DNA of 8,052 bases, taken from assembly GCA_002878375.1 (NCBI GenBank), contig NIRF01000027.1, forward strand, positions 1 to 8,052. The letters run 5' to 3'. This DNA is from Dictyoglomus sp. NZ13-RE01 (GTDB lineage Bacteria > Dictyoglomota > Dictyoglomia > Dictyoglomales > Dictyoglomaceae). Below the pieces are notes generated by a model, which saw nothing but the letters and a program-made list of their open reading frames with translations, did no database searches and was not told the DNA's origin. Position numbers and translations under genes: made by a program. The stretch's first letter is position 1, and each line of letters starts with the position of its first letter. Below are positions 1 through 5,535 of this stretch, piece after piece.

Positions 1-450
1 CAGTACAAATTCTTCTGGATCGGCGGTATTCCCTTCTCATTCTTGAGTAGCGGTTACTCCGAAGTAAAAAGAGTTCAGGCAAGCCCCCCTCCTAACTTGT
101 TCCTTCCAGGTCCCCAACCTCATGAGGAAATCTATAAGTTCTATAATATGGCAGATATTTTCTTCTTCCCTTCAAGACAAGAACTTTTCCCTATGGCACC
201 TATTGAGGCTGCTTCCTGTGGACTCCCTCTCCTCCTTAGAAATCTCAAAGAATACGAAGATATCTTCTTTGACTCCTATATACCTTCTACTGAGGAAGAT
301 TTTGCAAATAAAATAGTAAAACTCGCTGAAAATTATGACCTTAGAATGAAAATGTCCCAAAAGGCTATCGCCTTGGCTAATACCTATGACATCAATAAAA
401 TTGCAGATCAAACTGTAAAGGTTTATAAGTCTCTATTAGAAAGTCAATGA
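1..450 (+). CDS. GT4-family glycosyltransferase, C-terminal part (5' end outside window)
   Basis: The reading frame is open from base 1, so the gene enters from the left; the TTG at 43 is not the real start. The 149 visible residues form the C-terminal, nucleotide-sugar-binding Rossmann domain of a GT-B enzyme. It carries the GT4 EX7E motif (E61 and E69, counted from base 1) just after the MADIFFFPS segment, the usual donor-site signature. The pattern 'FFWIGG-P-S...NLFLPG...FFFPS...LEA/IEA...LLLRN---YEDIF' resembles the LafB/DGlcDAG-synthase-type enzymes that add a second glucose to monoglucosyldiacylglycerol. From family knowledge it would act at the inner face of the membrane with UDP-glucose. 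It overlaps the next gene by ATGA, so the two are translationally coupled. Its codons favour C endings (11 of 13 Phe codons are TTC), unlike its neighbour. The family call is strong; the exact acceptor is inferred. Confidence 0.85.
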   Translation, partial: QYKFFWIGGIPFSFLSSGYSEVKRVQASPPPNLFLPGPQPHEEIYKFYNMADIFFFPSRQELFPMAPIEAASCGLPLLLRNLKEYEDIFFDSYIPSTEEDFANKIVKLAENYDLRMKMSQKAIALANTYDINKIADQTVKVYKSLLESQ

Positions 451-1634
451 AAATAGCTTTTTTTACTAATAATTACTTACCAAATACTGGTGGAGCTGCA
501 ATATCAGTGGAAACTTATAGAAAAGCCTTGGAAGATTTAGGGCATGAAGTTATGGTTTTTGCGCCCAGTTATCCTCCATGGTTCCCACCCTATGATGATA
601 CAAATAAAAAAATTTGGAGATTTCCATCCATCTTTCTAAAAAAAATCACTATTCATCCCATTCCAATATGGTTTACAAGGAAAGTATATAAAGCTTTTGA
701 AGAGTTCAATCCTGACATTATCCATTCACATCATCCTTATGTTATTGGAAAGGTTGCCTTGAAAATTTCAAAAAAGTATAAAAAGCCCATAGTCTTCACT
801 TACCATACCCAATACCACAAATATGTCCACTATATTCCTATAATACCGACAAAGATAAAAGAAATATATGCTATAAAAAGTAGTGTTTATTATGCCAATT
901 CTGTAGATAGAGTTATAGCTCCTACTGAAGAATTAAAAGCACTAATCAAAAGCTTTGGTGTAAAAAAGGAGATTGAAGTTCTACCAACAGGTATAGATCT
1001 TAAGCTCTGGGAAAAAGCAGATCCTAAAAAATATTTAAATAATAAACCTTGGCAAGGTAAAAAAATTTTGCTTTATACAGGCAGATTAGCAAAAGAAAAA
1101 AATATTGAGTTTTTGCTTTATTCTCTATCAGACTTACTTATTAAAAGAGATGATGTAGTACTTTTAATAGTCGGAGATGGAGACGAGAGAAAAAATTTAG
1201 AGGAATTAAAAAATAAATTAAACTTAGGGAATAAAGTATACTTTTTGGGATGGTATCCACGAGAGGAATTAGTACATTTTTATAGTATGGCGGATATTTT
1301 TGTTTTCTCATCTACTACAGAAACTCAGGGATTAGTCACTTTAGAAGCAATGGCTGGTGGATGTGCAGTTGTTGCTGTAAAAGCAATCGGATCTGAAAGT
1401 TTAGTTACTAATGGAGTTGAAGGTTTTCTCACAGATCTAAATTACGATCACTTTAAAAATAAAGTTGAATATTTACTTGATAATCCTGAAATTCTCCAAA
1501 GAATGAAAAGTAATGCCAAGATTAAAGCAGAAGAATATTCAGTACAGAATTTAGCTATTAAATTAATCGAAATTTATCGTAAAACAATAAAAGAACGAGA
1601 AAATAGGAAATTTTTACTGAATAAATCTAAATAA
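447..1634 (+). CDS. GT4 glycosyltransferase, probable 1,2-diacylglycerol 3-glucosyltransferase
   Basis: This is a complete 395-residue GT-B enzyme, the normal length for the family. The N-terminal acceptor domain starts MKIAFFTNNYLPNTGG, with the glycine loop at 14-16 and the H93-S-H-H and TYHTQYHKYVHYI (118-130) segments. The last is very like the motif of monoglucosyldiacylglycerol synthases (LafA/ALMGS type). The C-terminal donor domain has the phosphate-binding GRLAKEKN (212-219, R213 and K218), the GDGDERKNLEEL region and EX7E (E292 and E300). From the family, it would transfer glucose from UDP-glucose to diacylglycerol, making a membrane glycolipid. No signal peptide or membrane segment is seen; such enzymes bind the membrane peripherally. 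Its ATG overlaps the previous stop (ATGA) and has only a weak RBS (AGAAAG), consistent with coupling. Other GT4 acceptors, such as phosphatidylinositol or exopolysaccharide precursors, are not excluded. Confidence 0.9.
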   Translation: MKIAFFTNNYLPNTGGAAISVETYRKALEDLGHEVMVFAPSYPPWFPPYDDTNKKIWRFPSIFLKKITIHPIPIWFTRKVYKAFEEFNPDIIHSHHPYVIGKVALKISKKYKKPIVFTYHTQYHKYVHYIPIIPTKIKEIYAIKSSVYYANSVDRVIAPTEELKALIKSFGVKKEIEVLPTGIDLKLWEKADPKKYLNNKPWQGKKILLYTGRLAKEKNIEFLLYSLSDLLIKRDDVVLLIVGDGDERKNLEELKNKLNLGNKVYFLGWYPREELVHFYSMADIFVFSSTTETQGLVTLEAMAGGCAVVAVKAIGSESLVTNGVEGFLTDLNYDHFKNKVEYLLDNPEILQRMKSNAKIKAEEYSVQNLAIKLIEIYRKTIKERENRKFLLNKSK

Positions 1635-1670
1635 TCATTAATAAATGCCAATAATCATTGTTTTTTAGCA

Positions 1671-1699
1671 TTGAAGAAAAATTTTGATTTTAATATATT
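1671..1699 (+). promoter_or_regulatory. Probable sigma-A-type promoter of groESL
   Basis: A -35 box TTGAAG (1671-1676) is separated by 17 bases from a -10 box TATATT (1694-1699). The start of transcription would fall near 1705-1707, immediately before the CIRCE operator, which is the classic arrangement for HrcA-controlled chaperone operons. A shifted -10 box (TAATAT at 1691) is possible but gives a poor 14-base spacer. Confidence 0.7.
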
Positions 1700-1708
1700 A
1701 ATCTTGGT

Positions 1709-1735
1709 TTAGCACTCAATTAAATTGATTGCTAA
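1709..1735 (+). promoter_or_regulatory. CIRCE operator (HrcA binding site)
   Basis: The site reads TTAGCACTC, nine bases, then GATTGCTAA. The CIRCE consensus is TTAGCACTC-N9-GAGTGCTAA, so the left arm is perfect, the spacer length is exact and the right arm has one mismatch (T for G at its third base). It covers the predicted start of transcription and lies 31 bases before the groES start codon. From established knowledge, the HrcA repressor binds CIRCE and releases it on heat shock, with its own activity maintained by GroEL. The organism should therefore carry hrcA, which is not in this window. Confidence 0.95.
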
Positions 1736-1748
1736 CAAAAATTTATAG

Positions 1749-1757
1749 AAAGGAGGT
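1749..1757 (+). promoter_or_regulatory. Strong ribosome binding site of groES
   Basis: AAAGGAGGT is a full match to the 16S anti-Shine-Dalgarno complement and sits nine bases before the ATG at 1767, which fixes the groES start. Confidence 0.9.
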
Positions 1758-1766
1758 AGATACTTA

Positions 1767-2057
1767 ATGAAGTTAAGACCAATTGGTGATCGTGTTGTTG
1801 TAAAGGTTTTAGAGCAAGAAGAAAAAACTAAAGGAGGTATAGTATTACCAGACACTGCTAAAGAGAAACCCCAACAAGGAAAAGTTATCGCTGTAGGTAG
1901 TGGAAGAATCTTAGACAATGGTCAAAAAGTTCCTTTAGAAATTAAAGAGGGAGATAGAGTCATTTTTGCTAAATATGCGGGTACAGAAGTTAAGATTGAA
2001 GGAGAAGAATATTTAATTCTCAGTGAAAGAGATATTTTGGCAGTAATAGAAGGTTAA
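1767..2057 (+). CDS. groES: Co-chaperonin GroES (Hsp10)
   Basis: The 96-residue protein has the usual length of bacterial GroES, the heptameric lid that caps the GroEL folding chamber in the cytoplasm. It shows the N-terminal [12 protein letters not shown] signature (2-13). The mobile loop at about 17-36 has GGIVLP at 23-28, whose hydrophobic tip (IVL) docks into the GroEL apical domain. The roof region lies around 48-56, followed by the conserved [15 protein letters not shown] strand (62-76). The C-terminus [13 protein letters not shown] is typical. It is the first gene of the CIRCE-controlled operon and lies 35 bases before groEL. Nothing in it appears truncated or unusual. Confidence 0.98.
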   Translation: MKLRPIGDRVVVKVLEQEEKTKGGIVLPDTAKEKPQQGKVIAVGSGRILDNGQKVPLEIKEGDRVIFAKYAGTEVKIEGEEYLILSERDILAVIEG

Positions 2058-2092
2058 TAATTAAAAAAATTAGAAAAGGAGGGTGATAAAAG

Positions 2093-3709
2093 ATGGCTGC
2101 TAAAATGGTAAGTTTAAACATGGAAGCAAGAACAGCGTTAGTAAAAGGTCTTGATATTGTAGCAGATACAGTAAAGATAACATTAGGACCAAGAGGAAGA
2201 AACGTAGTTTTGGAGAAAAAATTTGGAGCACCTGTTATAACCAACGATGGAGTTACTATTGCAAAAGAAATTGATTTAGAAGATCCCTTTGAAAATATGG
2301 GAGCTCAGCTTGTAAAAGAAGTAGCATCTAAGACCAATGATGTTGCAGGTGATGGAACCACTACTGCTACTGTTTTAGCCCAAGCATTAGTTCACGAGGG
2401 ATTAAAGAGTGTTGTTGCAGGTGCTAACCCAATGTATGTAAAAAGAGGAATAGAAAAGGCAGTAGAAGCAGTAGTAGAAGAATTAAAGAAGATGGCAAAG
2501 CCTATCGAAACAAAAGATGATATTGCTCACGTAGCTGCAATTTCTGCAAATAATGACGAGGCAATTGGACAACTAATAGCGGATGCTATGGATAAGGTTG
2601 GAAAGGATGGAGTAATCACAGTAGAAGAGTCTCAAGGAATAGAGACTACCTTAGAACTTGTAGAAGGAATGCAATTTGATAGAGGTTATATATCCCATTA
2701 TATGATAACTGATGCTGAAAGAATGGAAGCAGTTTTAGAAGAACCTTACATTCTAATAACCGATAGGAAGATTAGTGCAGTAAATGATATAATCCCAATT
2801 CTTGAACAGGTAGTACAAACAGGAAAACCATTAGTAATCATTGCAGAAGATGTAGAAGGTGAAGCTTTAGCTACCTTGGTAGTAAATAAGTTACGTGGAG
2901 TTCTCCAATCTCTTGCAGTAAAAGCACCAGGCTTTGGCGATAGAAGAAAAGCCATGTTACAAGATATTGCCATACTAACTGGAGGAGAATTCATATCAGA
3001 AGAGACCGGAATGAAACTTGAAAGCGTAAAGCTTAATCAATTAGGTAGAGCAGAAAAAGTAAGAGCGGACAAAGATAAAACTACCATTATTGGTGGAAAA
3101 GGTGATAGAAAAGCAATTGAGGCAAGAATTGCTCAAATAAGGAAACAATTAGAAGAGACTGATTCCGAATTTGATAGAGAAAAACTTCAAGAAAGACTTG
3201 CAAAACTTGCTGGTGGTGTAGCAGTTATTAAGGCAGGAGCAGCAACAGAAGTTGAACTAAAAGAAAAGAAACACAGAATAGAAGATGCATTATCTGCTAC
3301 TAAAGCTGCAGTAGAGGAAGGAATAGTTCCTGGCGGTGGCGTAGCTCTCATAAGGGCAATGAAAGCATTAGATAATGTGAAGGTTAATAATGAGGATGAG
3401 AAAATTGGCGTAGATATCGTAAGGAGAGTTTTGGATGTACCATTAAAATTAATCGCTAACAATGCAGGAAAAGAAGGGTCTATCATTGCAGAAAAAGTAA
3501 AGGAAATGGACGGACCTATGGGATATGATGCAGCAAAAGATAGATTTGTAAACATGTTTGAGGCTGGAATTGTAGATCCATGCAAAGTAACAAGATCTGC
3601 CTTACAAAATGCTGCAAGTATAGCTGCACTAATACTTACCACTGAAGGTCTCGTTGCAGAAAAGCCAGAAAAAGAAAAACAAACACCACCCCCACCACCT
3701 GAGTACTAA
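2093..3709 (+). CDS. groEL: Chaperonin GroEL (Hsp60)
   Basis: This complete 538-residue group I chaperonin forms the double-ring ATP-driven folding chamber with GroES. Key positions match the E. coli numbering: LGPRGRNVV at 31-39, D52 in ITNDG, D87 in the GDGTTT nucleotide loop (86-91), and D398, the residue needed for ATP hydrolysis. The nucleotide-binding EEGIVPGGG lies at 408-416. The apical-domain segment KAPGFGDRR at 277-285 is intact. A strong RBS (AAAGGAGGGTGAT, 2075-2087) lies five bases before the ATG. It is co-transcribed with groES under CIRCE control and ends at the hairpin 17 bases downstream. The one oddity is the tail: instead of the common flexible Gly-Gly-Met repeat it ends [12 protein letters not shown]. 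Confidence 0.98.
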   Translation: MAAKMVSLNMEARTALVKGLDIVADTVKITLGPRGRNVVLEKKFGAPVITNDGVTIAKEIDLEDPFENMGAQLVKEVASKTNDVAGDGTTTATVLAQALVHEGLKSVVAGANPMYVKRGIEKAVEAVVEELKKMAKPIETKDDIAHVAAISANNDEAIGQLIADAMDKVGKDGVITVEESQGIETTLELVEGMQFDRGYISHYMITDAERMEAVLEEPYILITDRKISAVNDIIPILEQVVQTGKPLVIIAEDVEGEALATLVVNKLRGVLQSLAVKAPGFGDRRKAMLQDIAILTGGEFISEETGMKLESVKLNQLGRAEKVRADKDKTTIIGGKGDRKAIEARIAQIRKQLEETDSEFDREKLQERLAKLAGGVAVIKAGAATEVELKEKKHRIEDALSATKAAVEEGIVPGGGVALIRAMKALDNVKVNNEDEKIGVDIVRRVLDVPLKLIANNAGKEGSIIAEKVKEMDGPMGYDAAKDRFVNMFEAGIVDPCKVTRSALQNAASIAALILTTEGLVAEKPEKEKQTPPPPPEY

Positions 3710-3725
3710 TATTCAAGGAAAATGA

Positions 3726-3762
3726 AAAGCCCCTGGAGATTTCCAGGGGCTTTATTTTTTTT
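3726..3762 (+). terminator. Rho-independent terminator of groESL, possibly bidirectional
   Basis: AAAGCCCCTGGA (3726-3737) and TCCAGGGGCTTT (3742-3753) form a perfect 12-base-pair stem with a four-base loop (GATT). After one A it is followed by eight Ts (3755-3762) on the plus strand. Read on the minus strand the same stem is followed by TTTTCATTTT, a weaker but usable U-tract, so it may also end the convergent tRNA transcript that finishes only five bases away. Confidence 0.95.
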
Positions 3763-3766
3763 ATTA

Positions 3767-3842
3767 TGGTGGCCCTACGGGGATTCGAACCCCGGTTTTT
3801 GGGTTGAGAACCCAACGTCCTGGTCCACTAGACGATAGGGCC
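3767..3842 (-). tRNA. tRNA-Glu, anticodon CTC (reads GAG)
   Basis: The 76-base gene folds into a complete cloverleaf. The acceptor is GGCCCTA with TAGGGCC, the D arm GTC...GAC, and the anticodon stem TTGGG/CCCAA with loop TTCTCAA giving anticodon CUC. The T arm is CGGGG-TTCGAAT-CCCCG, followed by discriminator A and an encoded CCA. The first pair is G1-C72 and the D arm is one base longer than in the neighbouring tRNA-Gln. This is a wobble-C isoacceptor; a UUC tRNA-Glu should exist elsewhere. It lies second in the operon, seven bases after tRNA-Gln. Confidence 0.96.
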
Positions 3843-3849
3843 ATTTAAT

Positions 3850-3924
3850 TGGCTGGGGAGGATGGACTCGAACCATCCCTACCTGATCCAGAGTCAGGCG
3901 TCCTACCAACTAGACGACTCCCCA
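3850..3924 (-). tRNA. tRNA-Gln, anticodon CTG (reads CAG)
   Basis: The 75-base gene forms a full cloverleaf. The acceptor TGGGGAG/CTCCCCA starts with the U1-A72 pair typical of tRNA-Gln. The D arm is GTC...GAC, and the anticodon stem CCTGA/TCAGG encloses loop CTCTGGA with anticodon CUG. The T arm is GATGG-TTCGAGT-CCATC, followed by discriminator G and an encoded CCA. Its D arm is strikingly like that of the adjacent tRNA-Glu. U1-A72 together with the shorter D loop fits the known requirements of the GatCAB amidotransferase route, although a direct GlnRS route cannot be excluded from sequence alone. It is first in the tRNA operon, about nine bases from the predicted transcript start. Confidence 0.96.
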
Positions 3925-3939
3925 GTTAAAACTATGTTA

Positions 3940-3969
3940 ATAATACTAAATCCTTTAGCTTGTTGTCAA
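3940..3969 (-). promoter_or_regulatory. Promoter of the tRNA-Gln/tRNA-Glu operon
   Basis: On the minus strand a perfect -35 box TTGACA (3964-3969) is followed after 18 bases by a near-perfect -10 box TATTAT (3940-3945). Transcription would start near 3933, leaving a short leader before tRNA-Gln at 3924. This is the strongest promoter-like match in the window, as expected for stable RNA genes. Confidence 0.82.
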
Positions 3970-4207
3970 TATTTAAAAGAGTTTTCAGGGTAAATAGGTA
4001 TGGACATAGGAAAGAAATAGATAAATATAAATGGAAGGAAAAACACCTAATTATAAGTTAAGATCAACTATGTTTTTGATTCATCCTCATGTTTTAGAAT
4101 TTCTAGTGATACTCTTAGAAGACTTTTTATCTCTTTATAGTTTGTTTACTAAGAATTTATCTATATTTCTCAAGGGTAGTAACTATGTCTATACCAATTG
4201 CCATTAT
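3970..4207. other. Intergenic spacer without a supportable gene
   Basis: This AT-rich stretch separates the divergent tRNA promoter from the 3' end of the minus-strand phosphatase gene. A 69-codon plus-strand frame runs through it (4031-4240), but it has no Shine-Dalgarno site, its product shows no recognisable family, and its end overlaps the phosphatase gene. No T-tract hairpin was found that would end the phosphatase operon here, so its 3' end is undefined. Confidence 0.6.
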
Positions 4208-4954
4208 CTAAATATTCAAGATTTGAATTGTTACTACTGAAATATTATCAATTCCCCCATTTTGTTTTGCTCTACTAACCAATTCAAATGCCGGATCATT
4301 ACTACTCTTCAGGATAGATTCAATTTCTTCATCTGGAACCATATCTGTTAATCCATCGCTACATAAAATTAGAATATCTCCTTCAAAAATTTTTTTACTA
4401 ACTTGATCAAATTCTACAAAAACTGTATCATTCTTGCCACCAACACAATTTAGAATAATATGAGATTGTATGCCTGTTAGAGCCTTTAGTGAATGGTCTT
4501 TCGATATTTGAACAAGAAGATCATCTCGAAAGCGATATAATCGACTGTCACCTATATTAAGATAATAAATAAACTCCTTATAAAACAATAATCCAATTAA
4601 AGTGGTTCCCATCCCACTTCTTTCAGGGTTTTTATTTGATTCTTCAATAATAATGTTGTGAACTTCTTGAACTATTTCTTGAATTCTTTTTTTCAATTCA
4701 AAGTCTGTTAAGTCAATTTCAAGGAAGGATATTCTATTTCTCATTAAATCAAGAGTCATCTCAGCAGCTATCTCACCAGCCGCATGTCCACCCATTCCAT
4801 CTGCTATTGCAATAAAAAATTTATCATTATTAGAAATAGAAATGTTAAGATCTCGTCGTCCATCTTGTAAAATTTCATCACACACAAGAATTCTATCTTC
4901 ATTCTGTTCCCTTATACAACCTTTATCAGTAATGGCAGTAACATAAATTTCCAT
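4208..4954 (-). CDS. PP2C-family (PPM) Ser/Thr protein phosphatase
   Basis: The 248-residue protein is a single catalytic PP2C domain with all main motifs, so it should be an active Mn/Mg-dependent phosphoprotein phosphatase. Visible motifs are R15-E-Q-N-E-D20; ADGMGGHAAGEIAAE (51-65), with metal-binding D52 and G53; GMGTTL (114-119); NIGDSRLYRF (133-142); ISKDHSL (150-156); LCSDGLTD (197-204, D200); and GGIDNISVV (233-241, D236 and N237). The lid segment after SKDHSL is shorter than in PstP/Stp1-type enzymes. No membrane helix or signal peptide is present, so it is cytoplasmic. Its ATG shares one base with the FHA gene's stop (TAATG), and GGAGAGG (4960-4966) lies five bases upstream. The context suggests it reverses threonine phosphorylation read by the FHA protein; the substrate is not known. 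Confidence 0.95.
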   Translation of the reverse strand: MEIYVTAITDKGCIREQNEDRILVCDEILQDGRRDLNISISNNDKFFIAIADGMGGHAAGEIAAEMTLDLMRNRISFLEIDLTDFELKKRIQEIVQEVHNIIIEESNKNPERSGMGTTLIGLLFYKEFIYYLNIGDSRLYRFRDDLLVQISKDHSLKALTGIQSHIILNCVGGKNDTVFVEFDQVSKKIFEGDILILCSDGLTDMVPDEEIESILKSSNDPAFELVSRAKQNGGIDNISVVTIQILNI

Positions 4955-5502
4955 TATAGCCTCTCCGTTTGTTCACCCACTTGCCTTATTTCAACATAAA
5001 ATTCAATGTTTGCTATTATTAAATAACTGCTATTCTTTAGCGGTACAGGTTGATTTGGTTTCAATGGTACATTTTCGTACATTGTCCCATTAGTTGAACC
5101 AAGGTCTATTACTGTCCATCCAAGTTGGGGATCAAATTTAAATTGACAGTGCTGTCGTGAAACTTTCTTGTATTGTGAAAAGATTTGTGTAAATCGTCCT
5201 ACTGTTCTCCCTATAATATCTTGATCCTGTATAATTAAATCAAGATTAAGATTTCGATTTATAAGATGTAATTCGCTCGAAGATGAAATTTTCTGATTTA
5301 TTCCCTGATAAATATTAGAAGAAGATGTCCCAGAAGATAAATTAACTATCTCGGAGGCTTTAACTAACATGCTTCCATCATAAATGCAAGCTTTGCCACG
5401 TCCTGGCTTACCACATTTTGGACAAATCCATAACTCTTTACCACATTGATCACAAAACCAAGAATCGTCATCAATCTCTGATTTACACCAAGGACAAATC
5501 AT
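4954..5502 (-). CDS. Zinc-ribbon plus FHA-domain protein
   Basis: The 182-residue protein begins with a double zinc-ribbon-like region: C3xxC6, C17xxC20 and C27xxC30, with one further Cys at C39. A serine-rich linker (about 56-76) follows. The rest is an FHA domain (about 85-173), a phosphothreonine-binding beta sandwich. Its signature residues are all present: IIGR with R99; VSRQH with S115, R116 and H118; and GSTNG with N138. Phosphothreonine binding is therefore expected. No membrane segment is seen. It starts 33 bases after the AAA+ gene and overlaps the phosphatase gene by one base. The only nearby ribosome-site candidates are GGGGTGGTGA, about 11 bases upstream, and a weaker AGAGAG. The likely role, by inference, is an adaptor that recruits phosphorylated partners to the AAA+ machine. 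C39 has no obvious fourth partner, so the third zinc site may be incomplete or completed by another residue. Confidence 0.93.
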   Translation of the reverse strand: MICPWCKSEIDDDSWFCDQCGKELWICPKCGKPGRGKACIYDGSMLVKASEIVNLSSGTSSSNIYQGINQKISSSSELHLINRNLNLDLIIQDQDIIGRTVGRFTQIFSQYKKVSRQHCQFKFDPQLGWTVIDLGSTNGTMYENVPLKPNQPVPLKNSSYLIIANIEFYVEIRQVGEQTERL

Positions 5503-5535
5503 TACTCTCTAAATTCACCACCCCATATGATATTT

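Noticed and set aside
43-45. TTG as the start of the first glycosyltransferase
   Set aside because: The frame is open back to base 1 with family-typical residues (FFWIGG) before the TTG, so the gene continues left of the window.
1650-1666. CAATAATCATTG followed by six Ts as a terminator after the glycosyltransferases
   Set aside because: Only four AT-rich base pairs can form, too weak for intrinsic termination. Some read-through into groESL cannot be ruled out.
3187-3642. A 151-codon minus-strand frame inside groEL
   Set aside because: It is antisense to a fully conserved GroEL coding region and its product is serine/alanine-rich without any family features; it is a codon-bias shadow.
4214-4228. 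ATTCAA-GAT-TTGAAT inverted repeat as a terminator of the minus-strand operon
   Set aside because: The six-pair AT-rich stem lies inside the phosphatase coding region and has no T-run on the minus strand.
4031-4240. A 69-codon plus-strand open frame in the spacer
   Set aside because: It has no convincing ribosome site, gives no recognisable domain, is low in complexity typical of AT-rich noncoding DNA, and overlaps the phosphatase gene end.
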